The notes under the pieces: model-generated | Told to the model about the DNA's origin: nothing | The model's input: only the letters and a program-made list of their open reading frames with translations | Databases searched by the model: none | Shown here: in pieces, positions 10,101 to 21,642 of the stretch | Layout of the letters: every line of letters starts with the position of its first letter | Position numbering within the stretch: position 1 is the stretch's first letter | Made by a program: the position numbers and the translations under genes | Assembly: GCA_013407085.1 (NCBI GenBank) | Contig: JACCGJ010016073.1 | Coordinates: 62,001 to 126,000 of the forward strand | Reading direction: 5' to 3' | Source: Atriophallophorus winterbourni | Taxonomy: Eukaryota > Platyhelminthes > Trematoda > Plagiorchiida > Microphallidae | DNA length: 64,000 nucleotides

Positions 10101-12090
10101 AACATATTAAAATTCGATTGCTGATTTCACATAATCCTTTAAAACATTTATTCGAATACCGTGAGTCACAACATACACGTAGCCAATCAGCGACGCTGCA
10201 AATTCCTCATTACCATATCAGATGTCGCCGCTATTGTGTACGTGTCTGTTTATTTTGAAATGCCTTCACCGAAACTCTTGTCATCGCTCCCAGCGTCGAA
10301 ACATTCATTCGAAATTTGGAAATTTATTAGTCGCATAACGATTTAATGACACCCGCGTATTGACTCAAGGTGAGTATTCAACTGGACTATACTTGACATT
10401 ACACGATTATTTTATACCATTTTCCTGACCGAATATTTACTATGATATGGTAATTGTCAAGCTATGTGCTTTTTGTGACCATACATTCTTGAATCTTAAA
10501 TCTTGAACTTCATCACAGGTTCAACAACGTAGATAATGCCTCTTTTATGTTTCGTCCAGAGAAAGATTACCACATAGGAGTCTCTGTGACTACATCCGAA
10601 TGCAGATATGCTATGATATTATATTTATTTATGAAATTGTGATTATTTAAGGCACGCGTTTCATGAGGTTTCCAAACAATAGTGGATCGAGTTCATATCC
10701 ATGTTAGCGAATAAATTGCTGGTAAGATTTTTGAAATTCTCCCCCTTTCTCTGTGTTGGTCTCTCTGTGTATAGCGAGCAGTGATCGTTCAGATAGCCTA
10801 GGTGTGTTCAGAATCGGTTGTAAATTGTGCTACGCTATGGAAACTACCACAGGATCTCCGCAGCAGAACTAACTATAACTATGTAAAAGAACGTCATTTG
10901 TGAGATGCGATCTAATATATTAATAATAGAACATCAATTTAACTCACTTTTTCACCGTAATCTTGTGATTTTTTAAAAGATTCGCAAGCTTAACGTTTAA
11001 ACCGTGAATCCTTGAGAAACATCGTTAAATTACCGATTCTCGAGGAGTCGGATTAACAAATATCTACCACCCATTATTTCACTTTACCAATCTCAACAAT
11101 TAGAATTTAAAGAAAGGTCTACCGATCAAATTCAATTATCTTCGACCAACTGATGTTATCCCCAATCATTTCCACAAATCAAGAATGCCTAGCTGATGCC
11201 ATTCACGGAATATGCTGTGCAGTCTTGGTCACAATGGATCAAGATGGATATAGAAATGCTGCAGCGAATTTTTTATTCTTTATTAAAGCTAGCAATTATC
11301 ATTTAAAAAGCTGCATCAAGAAAAACCAGTTCACCTGAATTAATTTGATTTTCTCTATAGAGGAATCAGAGAGACCTCCTCTTGATACGCAAAACAGCTC
11401 GTTCGCCAATCCGTTATCTAAAATATTTTCACACAAAGTAACACGCCGAAATCTAGGTGAAGCGTCATTCTTGCCTAAAGTGTAGAAGGTATTTTAATTC
11501 TGACCGTGTCTATTTGTCTAATATCGTTACCCACCCAACTATCTTGCGCGATTTTGAAAGTAAATTGGACGAGATATATTCAATCAATGGTATCCAGATT
11601 CCTTATACACTGCAATGAACATTCACTGCGTATTTTCCGCATTTACAATTTACCATCTTATGGCTCTTGTTAAGCTTCACAAGCATTAAGCATTTCGAAT
11701 TACAAGGTATTATATCCATGAGCATACATAATAATGATGTATTCCTCGAAGTAGAAGAGGAAAAAGTTGAACATTTATTCGAAAAGATGGGAAATTTCAG
11801 CTTCGCAATGATGCATAATACAAAACACACACGTAGTATAGTTACAAAATATCAACGAGATAAATGTTTACTCGATTGATCGGTTAATGTATCCTTTTCG
11901 CCGAACTTTGTTGTTCAATGTAATCCCGCATTTAATCATATGCCTCTCAAAGAAATTAAGAATTCAATTCCCTTCTCTGTTTGTTGAACATCGATTTGAA
12001 CTGAACAATGACAAAATGAGCTCACGATAAGCAACCAATAAATCAACTTTACAAACGTCACATTTTTTCCTTCCTTTTCTTGTTAGTTTT
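10101..12090. other. AT-rich region without recognised genes
   Basis: Only short open frames occur; the longest, near 11,667-11,879 (plus), resembles nothing I recognise. I see no repeat shared with the rest of the window. Confidence 0.45.
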
Positions 12091-12750
12091 CTTATTGTCC
12101 TTTTGTTTCTTATCGTACGATGTTTTGTGGGCCGCACGTTTTCTTAGCAAATACCAAGAATTCTTGCTCAGTGCACGCGATCAATAATGAATCAAAGTTG
12201 TGACCAATAGTTAACATTTTTCATCGTTTTAAAAATAAAATTATCCAACACATATTTTTCTTTATAGAATTGAAGGATATTTTTGCACAGCGTTTCTCGG
12301 AGTACGGATGCACTTATGAAGAATCGTATGCGATTTGTTGCTAAATTATAATCTTAAAATTATCCACTGAGAACAATTAATTCAAGATTGATAGAGCAAG
12401 ACGTATTATACACCCCCGTTCTTATTGTCCTTTTGTTTCTTATCGTACGATGTTTTGTGGGCCGCACGTTTTCTTAGCAAATACCAAGAATTCTTGCTCA
12501 GTGCACGCGATCAATAATGAATCAAAGTTGTGACCAATAGTTAACATTTTTCATCGTTTTAAAAATAAAATTATCCAACACATATTTTTCATTATAGAAT
12601 TGAAGGATATTTTTGCACAGCGTTTCTCGGAGTACGGATGCACTTATGAAGAAACGTATGCGATTAGTTGCTAAATTATAATCTTAAAATTATCCACTGA
12701 GAACAATTAATTCAAGATTGGTAGAGCAATACGTATTATACACTCCCGTT
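12091..12750 (+). repeat. 330-bp tandem duplication
   Basis: Two adjacent units, 12,091-12,420 and 12,421-12,750, are nearly identical. I count about seven substitutions and no indels. Each begins CTTATTGTCC and ends CCCGTT with no spacer. The units are AT-rich and non-coding. Confidence 0.95.
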
Positions 12751-12779
12751 GAAGAAATATCACACGTGTTGCGCAGTGG

Positions 12780-13300
12780 GTTCAGATGGAACAGATTACA
12801 GCGTAACCGGTTCATACCGAAAAAGTTGATTAGTCAGCCCTTCATCATATTGCCTAAATCAAAATTAATTGTTTGTTTTAAATTTTCTGATGAATAACGT
12901 TGACTTATAATTGCACGCCACTGTTGAATGAATGTTGAATAGGGTCTCTTTTAAATAACCAAGATAAAATAGAGAATGACAAGATGATTCCTGGCGAATC
13001 GTTTGAAGCGCTTATTAAAGACCAACATATTTTAGTGAGCACAACCCCATCACTTACACACAACTACCGGTTTCTGGCTGTTCGCCGTCATCAGATGGAG
13101 ACAGTAAGATGAGGTTCAGTGAGCCTTGAAACAGTTGTAAAGCGGTAAACAATGTTAAAATTGTATGCCACTGTTGAATTATGTTCTTGAAGTGAACCAC
13201 GATGATCAAATAGAGAATCATAAATTGATTCCTGAACAGTCAGAAATCGAGTGTGCTGTGTAAGGGAAGGGGATGTGAGCAACACAATATGTTGAATCAC
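12780..13300 (+). repeat. Diverged tandem repeat of about 290 bp
   Basis: Two units each start near TTCAGATGGA or TCAGATGGAGACAG and share GCCACTGTTGAAT, AAATAGAGAAT and TGATTCCTG in the same order. A weak resemblance to the 5' region of the CR1-like element at 18.0 kb (GGGGATGTGAGCA) suggests LINE 5' leader sequence, but this is uncertain. Confidence 0.5.
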
Positions 13301-13599
13301 TGCATTCAGCAACACTGAGTGTTCATTCCAAAACCAGAAGTAAACTTTATAGAGAAACGTACGTAAGCAGCGTGTTTTCAGATCTTATTGTTATAGGTAA
13401 TGGATTACTTTGACCGATTGAGGCCAAATCGATTTTCCTGTTCTAAGTTGTCTGTACATATTTCGAGAGCACTCGATCCAACATTATCCACGTCACCCCC
13501 ATGGTTCGCACCAACTTGTAGATAGCGTTCCGCTTCATCACAGCTGTCAAACATTTGACATTAATTACTATCATACACGAATGCCATAACACAAGAGAA

Positions 13600-13890
13600 T
13601 TCTAATCAGCCGAACGCGTTTATTACGCGCATGATAAAGAACAATACATTTTGCACCCATTTTAAATAGAAATATTGGGATACCAAAACCCTGTCATGAA
13701 TACGTCTGAACCGGATTTTACTTTGCTCCGATTTGACAAACGATTTCATTCCAGCCGTTTCCATTGAAGCCCTCAATATTTCGAACTTGTTTGACCATCT
13801 TTGACAAAGTGCATACTGTTTGATAGCGGCTGAGATTTTACATCTTTTCCTTGACATTAGAGTAGACTGCACTCGCGGTAACAAGACGCT
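13600..13890 (+). repeat. Diverged interspersed repeat, copy 1
   Basis: It shares an ordered set of blocks with 25,870-26,110: CGCGTTTATT, then a middle region, then TTGACAAAGTGCATACTGTT and TGATAGCGGCTGA against the equivalents in the other copy. Identity is low. It may be an old solo LTR, but no clean ends are visible. Confidence 0.45.
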
Positions 13891-13934
13891 TGCTAAAGAT
13901 ATAGAATAGCTCTCGACATTGAATATACGATTTG

Positions 13935-14200
13935 GGAAGAAATTGCTCTTAAACGCTCACTATTGAGGTATTGTGAAAAGCGTCACGTCCATGTTGCAGA
14001 ACAGCAGATACAGCTCTTAGCGGCCAAACGTAGATCACGCCGCCGGCGAGCAACTGACGCCAATTGACCGAGTACTGGCTTTTGCTGTGAGCACTGATGG
14101 AGAGATTGTCACTCACGAATTGGACATTTCTTGTGATTCCAGAAGCTGTGAAAGATTAACTAGCAAAAAAGTTAAACTAGCATCGTAGTTTCCTTCAACG
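13935..14200 (+). pseudogene. RTE-like LINE, C-terminal end
   Basis: A plus-strand frame reads AEQQIQLLAAKRRSRRRR followed by ATDAN, matching the C-terminal tail of the RTE copy at 46.08-46.17 kb (EEQIQLLTAERRSRCRHATD). This basic Ala/Arg-rich tail is typical of RTE-clade ORF2 ends. Only the last 60 or so residues and some 3' sequence remain. Confidence 0.7.
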
Positions 14201-15010
14201 AAATGCAGCGTAGTGTGACAAACGGTTTATTCTCAATTGTAAATTAGATGAAATTACAACGTGTCCTGGAGAGATGCTTGCATTTAGATTTAAAATGAAG
14301 CAAAGCGTTCTATGGTTATTTTTCGAACTGTATGTTTGTGTACAAATACAGTCGAGGGCTGCATTACAATGCTTTGTTCTCGAAATGATTATTATACAAT
14401 CTTTCATCGTCTAAATTATGTTTTACACATGTATATCCATTTGCTTGCATTTCATCAGACTATAGAGGGTACTTATTGAAGCTTATGTTCGACCACAAGA
14501 CCTCCATAACCTATGCCTACTCTCGAAACGTTATTTAATGGCGAACACTAACAAAAAACATTATTTCTGCAGCAACACTGGATATATTTTAGCCGCTTGC
14601 TTGAGTCTTTCCCATACAACATTATATGGTTTTCAAAAATTCAAAAAGCATCAATTATACTAAACTGCCCCAGAGAAATTCTCAAACAATTTGAACAAAA
14701 GAATTTACATGTTATTTGTATCAAAAATATGACTTTTTTGTAAAATGTTGCAAGTTTACTGAAAATAAACATAAATCCAAATAGGAAATATCAATGTTTA
14801 CAAAATTTAAACGTTATTCATTGAACACAGTATTGAATGTGGAATGATAATTAAATTTTACGAACCAATTAAAATGATACTGTTATGGTTATGCTTATTT
14901 AATAATAGTCTTAACAAAATTTACTTTGCTAGAAAGAACCATGTGAAAGTAGAAAAAATCTTTTCAATAACAAATGGGAATTAACTTCAATTTTGAACTT
15001 TATAATCTCG
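14201..15010. other. AT-rich region without recognised features
   Basis: Very AT-rich DNA with no open frame of note and no repeat matched elsewhere in the window. Confidence 0.45.
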
Positions 15011-15011
15011 A

Positions 15012-15505
15012 GAGTGGTTCCAAAGGTTGTCACAGCCGGGGGTAGTAGTAGGAATGAGCCACCTACTATCTATAAAATGCTCCCACGTGGCGTGCGTCTC
15101 AAATAGCCTCTGACAACCAAGTCCAACTCCTGGCCTGCACGAGTGGCTTCTCACAAGCCCGGCGGAACTGCTCTTACTGACAGGAGAAGGGGCGAAGGCG
15201 GGTGACTGGCGCCTTAACACCAGTTTGCTCCGGGCAGATGGAGCTCGTCAGCTACTGGCAATCCATCTAGGGGAAGGAAAACCCTGACCCCAAACCCCCA
15301 CTGCCTTGTGGGTCACCCGATTGCGGGAAATGCTTCGGGAGAAAACCCCGAGGAAAAATCCGGAGAGAAGTCCCGTAGGTAGATAACTGGCGCACAGCGC
15401 GTTTATCTGCCAACTCCCTGCTGCCTTGTAGGTTGCACTTGGCTGTGCAAAGGCTAGAGAGGTGTACTCGAACAAACACCAAGTGGTGCTGGGGACATCA
15501 CTTGT
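15012..15505 (-). repeat. GC-rich interspersed repeat R1, copy 1
   Basis: About 490 bp of distinctly GC-richer DNA. Read on the minus strand it matches the plus-strand copies at 51.3, 60.2 and 60.9 kb in block order: CTCTAGCCTTTGCACAG, GCCAGTTATCTACC, CAATCGGGTGACCCACAAGG, GCTGACGAGCTCCATCTGCC, GGCGCCAGTCACCCGCC. It has no protein with family resemblance despite open frames of about 75 codons. The family is unclassified. Confidence 0.85.
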
Positions 15506-16675
15506 ACACTATTCCAAAGAAACTTCATGGTGATATCTCAATACGAAACATCAATGAAGCCGGCTAATCCACCCGTGGAGCCAGCCGCACAAAAGTAAAA
15601 AAAGTAAGTTTATAATCTCGAGAGTGTCTTAGTATTCGACCATTTTAACGTACTACTAATCCGACGCTTTCGGCATCTACCGTCACTATGGATGAATTAC
15701 GTTATTATATATTTATTAACTGATGTAAAGCACCACATCAGCTAAAATTCAATCACATTCTAATAAAAATATCAAACAACTCACTGTAATTTATTGGCAT
15801 TAAATGGAAAGGAAATCTCTTGTAATTTATGATGTTTATAAATGTCAAATTTCTTTATGAAAAATAATTTTTATCTTCGTGACTACTGATGAGTACTACA
15901 TCCCACGAAATATATACGAATAATATCACATCGATCCTCAAGGAGGCACTAGACTCGATTATCGTCCAAAAAATCTTATAAACGTTTCAAGTCTGGGTTC
16001 TAGTATCACCCAAATAAGAGAATAGGCATTGCTACCGACCTCAAATAAGAGCGAAACATGGGTTTCGTGTTATACTGTGGATTGGCATGTTCAAATTGTT
16101 GAATATTTCAAAGGACTTTGTACCGAAAAGTAGACACCAAAATCAAAATAGAATAATTATTTTTATTTTTATTTTGTCTCGCATTTGTCTTTATTTGTGG
16201 TAACTCCCATATACGCTGTTAGCGGGTCTCTTGAATTGGCTGTGATTTACAAGAAAATTCATGGAATAATTATTACTACATCAAACATATATCAAAAGTG
16301 CTTTATTCACTCATTTATGATGGACAGTACAACAAGATATGACGCGCGTTTCAAGGAAATTATTTTAAATTATCAATATTATCACAGACTGAAATCATTT
16401 GTCAAATGCGTTCGAAAAAAATTGAAAAGGGTTTATATGAAAAAAGTCGGTAAACGGTGGATACATCATGCAGGCTACAAGGGTGCACTTCGTAAAACAG
16501 AAATAAACAAAATGTTTTTTTTTCATTGTGCTCTCATGCAATGTTAGATCATTATGGGTGAAATTTCCTGAGGTTGATTCGACATTGAACAGCTCAAATG
16601 ATTCACGATTTGGCATGTTTGTGTTTCAAAAGTCCTGGCTTCACACTGAAGCGATCAATGTCTGACTTCAATTGA
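15506..16675. other. No recognised feature; one 120-codon open frame
   Basis: The frame at 16,185-16,547 (plus) is the longest here. Its product is basic in the second half (KSFVKCVRKKLKRVYMKK) but resembles nothing I know. No splice, promoter or repeat context supports it. Confidence 0.4.
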
Positions 16676-16679
16676 AGGA

Positions 16680-16982
16680 ATGTTTCGTACCTATGATCTA
16701 AATACTCTGCTTACTAAAGTTCGTAGCCTTCATTTTCATGCTTTTCGTCTTCGTTTCCTCGGCATTGAGTCTAAGCTAATTTCTCATTTCATATTCTCTT
16801 GCATATTATTACATAATCTGTACTGCTCACATTCTATTTTCCGGGCACCTCTTTCACAAGACGTTGTGTTGCTCAAACGATGCATCAAGATCGTATCGCG
16901 CGCAAGTTTTATTCCCCATGATGATATTCTTGAAAATATTATGAAACAACATTTTTTCCAATTGCACTCGGCTTATGGATAA
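16680..16982 (+). pseudogene. Possible LINE post-RT fragment
   Basis: The frame ends with DVVLLKRCIKIVSRASFIP preceded by ILLHNLYCSHSIF. The spacing resembles the post-RT region of Jockey/CR1 LINEs, where an Y-C-x-W or Y-C-x-I block is followed by LExxQRxxxR. The match is weak and there is no upstream RT. It could be chance. Confidence 0.3.
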
Positions 16983-17349
16983 TATCTTCATTGATATTTC
17001 CCATCCGCTGCATGAGGATCACCTTAGGACTCAAGCTTCTTCAAAAACTCGATTGAAACACATTATATTTCCTTCTATAACGTCTTCACATTAGATGTCA
17101 TTTTTCCCATTTGCTACACGATACCTGCATCACAAGGAACTGCCTATTGAACAAATATGGTCGATTGTATCTCACTAATATCATGGATATAGATTCTGTG
17201 AATATCTTTCGCTCTTTATATGTAATTAGCAAAGAATTCGTTGTTTTTGTTGTTGAAGCTAGCCTAAAGCTACATACATATTCAAAGACGAGCACCGCAT
17301 GCTCACTCTTTCCATGTGGTGTCAGGTATTAAAAACCTTTACTGCGGTT

Positions 17350-18000
17350 GCTTCATCCGTTAAGTCTTCGTCAGGGGTTGAAGGTTTGTCGAAACCCGTC
17401 TGCAAGTTTGCTGATCGACGTGGTTGTGCAGTGAGTCGGTTTCGATAACCTGCTTGAATTTATGTTCAAACGAATGCAGAGAGTGTTTACTTCTTGAAAA
17501 CAGATGCGAGAGATTAAAATCGGCCATGATCAACAATTGAGTAGTCTGGCAGACTGTGATGTATTGCAAGGATTCGATTAGTTTATCATTAAAAGAGATT
17601 TCAGATGATGGCGAACTGTAAATGATACCGATCGTACATTCGTCTCCATTCACTATATTTACTGAACACCACATCGCATCAGGAAGGCTGAGGTCAGGAT
17701 GATCGATTACGTTACACTGCGCTAAATGTTCATGTAACTCTACCGCCGGAACTTATGCGATCGCGATGGAGCAGTGACATTTTCGGAATCGAGAGCTAAG
17801 CGTCAGTCTTGTAGGGCTGGAACCAAATCGGGTGAACGTCTGTCACAAAGCTCGCATAGTTCATCTAATTTGTTGGTTAAACACTGAGCATTCGTATTTA
17901 TGTACTTCATCGTATTCATCTCAGGCAATGTAGGATCGCGTAATGTACGTATCGGTCCCTCTCGCAGTGAGTCGACGACAAGCAACTGGTTGTGGTTGTA
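17350..18000 (-). pseudogene. CR1-like (subfamily A) endonuclease, 5' part of ORF2
   Basis: On the minus strand the ORF2 start reads KYINTNAQCLTNKLDELCEL (from about 17,900), the usual beginning of an AP-like LINE endonuclease, then SPDLV. After a stop region the domain continues with CTIGIIYSSPSSE and LLIMADFNLSH near 17,530, the equivalent of the GDFN motif with Gly changed to Ala. The sequence ends near 17,350 before the SDH motif and before any RT. Upstream to about 18,120 there may be leader or ORF1 remnants. Confidence 0.7.
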
Positions 18001-18120
18001 AGCGTAGGGGATGTGAGCACATCAGAAACTGGTCGTTTCCTTTGATTTGCTTGGTTGACTTAGATCTACTGTGTGAATCGGTTTTATTAAGATTGGTAAT
18101 GCGAAGCTGATTCACAGTGC

Positions 18121-19450
18121 CTTTCTAGCGTAACGTTGCTGATCTCTCATTCTGCTTTTAAATTCATGTTCGAGATTTTCCAACAGTAAATTCAAACTAA
18201 ATTTCGTTTAACACGTTCATGCCTGTTTGTATAATCATCATATCATTACCGCTTCTACATTCTGACTGCAAACTCTCAAAAATCCTTGTGTACAATAAAA
18301 GTGCAGGGGACGGGAGTTACAACTCTGGACATTAATCTGTATTATTTAGCAACATTTGTTGCTCATGAGTAGCCTAATTGCGTTATTAGTCAACTTGAAG
18401 GTTATCTTGATGGTATCCCTGTCACCATGAGCGTAGTTTCACGTTATTTGCAACTAATAATTTCATGGAAAAATTTTCGCACATGTACCTTTGTAGTCAT
18501 AGTTACCGATTATTTGGTAATTTTAGGAATGAGATTCATAATTACGTACTCTATTATTCACCTAGTAATTTGGTGAAACGTTTATGCTCAGTCTATAACT
18601 CCCTTTGGTTTGCACATCCAAAATTATAGATACTCTTCATTATATTAATGATCACTTTCCCCACTTGATGGTATAATTATATATTCAACTAGCAATTTCG
18701 TGACATGGCTATTTTCAGTCAAATATTCCACTCTATAGTCTACACGAAACGACTCGATTTACAGCCAACTTATTAAAGAAAGTTATTCGATTATGAGTGT
18801 TTTTAACAGGTGACCACTACTATAAGCAATGCATGTTTTCACAATACAAATTGTACTCAATTTATCAGCTTCTGTGATGATTCTCATATCGACCGTGGAA
18901 CGTATGCGCTGTGGTATTTTTCTGAAATTTATCATGTGTTCTCATGCGAAACACATTTCGGAAGCATATCTGTCTAATTTATGAACGAAATCGCTTTTGA
19001 CAATTATTACATGATATCAAATTTTGAAATTGATGCCAATTCTGAATTATGTTCCATTACGGTTGTAAAGTGAAAAAATTTCATTTAATAGATAACTTGC
19101 TCTGTATATTTCAGATATGGTAGTGCATGGTCTCCCAAATGTGATACAGGTAGGAACCATCCAAAAACACAAATTGCGTTTAAATTTTACTGTAGAAAAA
19201 GAAATAGATTTGTTTTCGGATTCTCCAAGAAAAGTATTATCCATATTGCTCAATTTTCAGCAATTATTAGTTGTTCCTTTAAAAGATCTTTCCAAATCAT
19301 TTTTGAATTTATTAAGCAGTTTATACAAAACTGTGATCGCAGTTTAAGGGGATTAATGCTTCTAAATCACTTCAGATTGCCACTTCGGACTTAACTTCTA
19401 TTACACAATTGGCCCTAACCTAGTGGACATTTGATCCAACGTTTGAATGG
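18121..19450. other. AT-rich region without recognised genes
   Basis: No open frame with family resemblance. A 76-codon frame at 19,117-19,347 (plus) begins with MVVHGLPNVIQVG and is opposed by a similar-sized minus frame; neither is supported. Confidence 0.45.
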
Positions 19451-19454
19451 AGTA

Positions 19455-20071
19455 TATCACAAAAAGATCTCGGAATCTTGGTGTCTGGCACTTTGAAGAA
19501 CAGCCTACAGTGCGAAGCCGTCTACAAGCGTGCGTGCAGCTTGCTAGGTTTACTGAAACGCATTTTTGGACGTTTCCCACCACACTCACTCGCGAAATTA
19601 CTAAACACTTACATACATCCTGTCGTTGACTACGCTGTACAAGCTTGGACGCCATGGATGGAAAAAACCATCTCGCTCCTCGAACGAATTTATCACAAGG
19701 CAACCAAAATTGTTACAGGATTGAATAATTTACCCTTTGAGCAGCGACTGACCAGACTTGGACTGTGCACCCTCGAGCGCAGGCGTATCCTACACGACCT
19801 CACTCTGACATATCGAATCATCTACGCGAAATCCCACCCTATCAAACACCTCTTCAAGTTTGGTTCGGTTGTCCCCACACGCAGCCACCCTTTTACCCTT
19901 CAAATCCCACACTCACGATTGAATTGTCGTCGTCACTTCTTCACTGTTCGTGTATGCTTCTTGTGGAATAGCTTGCTGACAGATATTGTTACCTCAGCGA
20001 ACGAGCACATCTTTAAACAAAGGTTACGAAACCTCATGTTGAGAACTACTGCGTTGGCCCCTACCTATTGA
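19455..20071 (+). pseudogene. CR1-like LINE (subfamily A), post-RT C-terminus
   Basis: A long clean frame starts in the RT thumb at KDLGILVSGTLKNS and runs through SLLGLLKRIFGRF, YIHPVVDYAVQAWTPWM, LLERIYHKATKIVTG and a final FFTVRVCFLWNSLL block to a stop at 20,069-20,071. This is the complete C-terminal region of ORF2 after the palm. The element is 5'-truncated, a usual outcome of incomplete reverse transcription. The frame is intact over about 200 codons, so it is younger than its relatives at 8 and 24 kb. No tail with clear repeats follows the stop. Confidence 0.85.
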
Positions 20072-20662
20072 TGTCTATATTTTTTTAACGCACGGAACTA
20101 CCGTCCATCCAAAGATTTTTTTCCCTCAGTCTGTGTCGCCTTTGGGGATTATTTTGCTCCACCTATGAAGAACATGGATAAGATCATACAAGTAATGATT
20201 TTTTTAATTTTTTATACGTATATCCTATGGTACTGTACAGCAATTTGCTTTTTTAACCATAAATCTTAATCCATTACGTCATCCCGTTTAACATTGCTTT
20301 ACGATTCATCTGCTGGATGAAATCGACAGCCGAAAACCACCCTCGAATCTTAATGATAGGTCGCTTGTCACGTGAATGTGAAGGAATCACACAGACATTG
20401 ATAACATGCAAAACGACCAATTACCACGGTCACCTCGAATCTGATCGACATCGGCTGCGATTTAGCTCCCAATCGGTTCATTCGAGCCCTCACTACGTTA
20501 GGCTTATATTCACCATCTGCACCTGTTTCTGAACAGTTTACAACTTGAATCATTCTTAAGCAATGCTTCTGAAACCCAAGGATTCAAGGATTTATGGTTA
20601 AAAATATTTATGGATCAGCATACAAAGTGATTCAAAGTGATTCAAAGTTGTAATGGTCTAAA
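20072..20662. other. LINE 3' flank and unassigned DNA
   Basis: The first part is presumably 3' untranslated sequence of the LINE ending at 20,071. The remainder has no recognised feature. Confidence 0.4.
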
Positions 20663-20675
20663 AAGCATTTAGCTT
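20663..20675 (+). repeat. 13-bp direct repeat flanking PLE locus B, left
   Basis: AAGCATTTAGCTT here is identical to 23,199-23,211. The two copies flank the entire inverted PLE pair, as a target-site duplication would. About 35 bp lie between this copy and the start of the sequence shared with the plus arm. Confidence 0.7.
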
Positions 20676-20744
20676 GGAATAATTTGAAAACTTGTAGCTC
20701 AGGTACCGGATTGTTGTTCATAGTTGTTCTCCGCGCTGGTATGA

Positions 20745-20805
20745 TTGATTGCGGACGTTTCGTCAACAAACTAGATGACATCATCAGCGAAACTTCTTTC
20801 GAAGC
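20745..20805 (-). ncRNA. Hammerhead ribozyme motif, PLE locus B minus copy
   Basis: On the minus strand: CTGATGA (20,787-20,781), GTCATC, loop, GTTGAC (one mismatch in stem II), GAAAC (20,761-20,757) and GTC cleavage triplet with the palindromic ACGT. The GCTTCGAAAGAAG hairpin sits just 5' of the core. Confidence 0.65.
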
Positions 20806-20851
20806 AACTGGGCGGTGGGCATCATTCGAATTTATCTGCTGCGCGTCGACC

Positions 20852-21447
20852 TCATCTACTGTGATTGGCTGTAATTCTTGTATGTTCTCTTTGGCGTGTT
20901 CTCATTGGTCCGTGGATCCCATCCACTTGAATGTGTTCATTGATTGATTGTGGTGTCGAATACCACGCTTCGAGGAACTCTCGAACATGACGAGTTCTTC
21001 CTTTGGCGATGATTTCTTTTCCATCCCAATTGAATTCATGACCTTCTCGATCCATGTGTGCCGATATTACCGATTTGTGGTCGTGTCGTCGTGTGGCCAG
21101 TTTGTGTTCATGTATCCTTGTTTCCAGCCTTCTTCCAGTCTGCCGATATAATATTTCTCACAATCTGAACACGCGATTCTGTACACGACATTGTTTCTTT
21201 CTTCCTTAGCCAGCGTGTCCTTGACCTTGACTAGTTTGCTTCTCAGTGTCGAAGCTGACTTGTGTGCCACACTAATTCCGAGTGGGCGTAGTATTCTTGC
21301 GGTAATCTCCGAGAAATGTTGTATATAGGGTAGCGTTAACCTTGCCGTGTTCGTGTTGTTCGCATGCGTTTGGGTTGTCGAGTCCATGTTGCGAATGATG
21401 AAATCCTTGGGGTATCCATTCTTCCGGAAGAGTTTGAATAAATACAT
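20852..21447 (-). pseudogene. PLE GIY-YIG endonuclease, minus copy, frameshifted
   Basis: The first frame (21,447-21,067) gives LFRKNGYPKDFIIRNMDS, ISVAHKSASTLRSKLVKVK and CSDCEKYYIG, and then runs out of frame through a small deletion right after the YIG motif, so that QTGRRL of the plus copy is lost. The second frame (21,055-20,852) resumes with MDREGHEFNW and REFLEAWYSTPQSINEH and ends at the natural stop. Compared with the plus copy only a few residues differ. The upstream codon that is a stop in the plus copy is GAG (Glu) here. Confidence 0.85.
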
Positions 21448-21642
21448 TTCCTCTTCTTTCTTGAGTTCCTCGCTACTGCAGTTTGTTTTTGCGCGGTTGA
21501 ACAGTGGTCGGACACAGCTTCGCTTGTGGGTTGCCGGGTGCTTGCTTTTATAGTTTAAAATTTGATCCGTGTGTGTTCCTTTCCTGTATACGCTTGTTTA
21601 GAGGTTCCCTGTTTCCGTTCTTTGTTCAAGCCTACCACGCTT

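Larger units (their letters stand above)
20711..21624 (-). mobile_element. Penelope-like element, locus B, minus copy (5'-truncated)
   Basis: This copy is about 914 bp and is a near-identical inverted copy of 22,288-23,199. It contains the end of the RT region, the GIY-YIG endonuclease and the hammerhead-bearing 3' tail. It is cut off at 21,624, directly against the start of the plus copy. The 663-bp stretch between the two arms is the RT-coding start of the plus copy. Confidence 0.9.

Noticed and set aside
12885..12900. CTGATGAAT as another hammerhead core
   Set aside because: No stem II hairpin and no GAAA segment follow within range.
16185..16547. 120-codon plus-strand frame as a host gene
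   Set aside because: No family resemblance, no splice or promoter context, and AT-rich codons that match the background.
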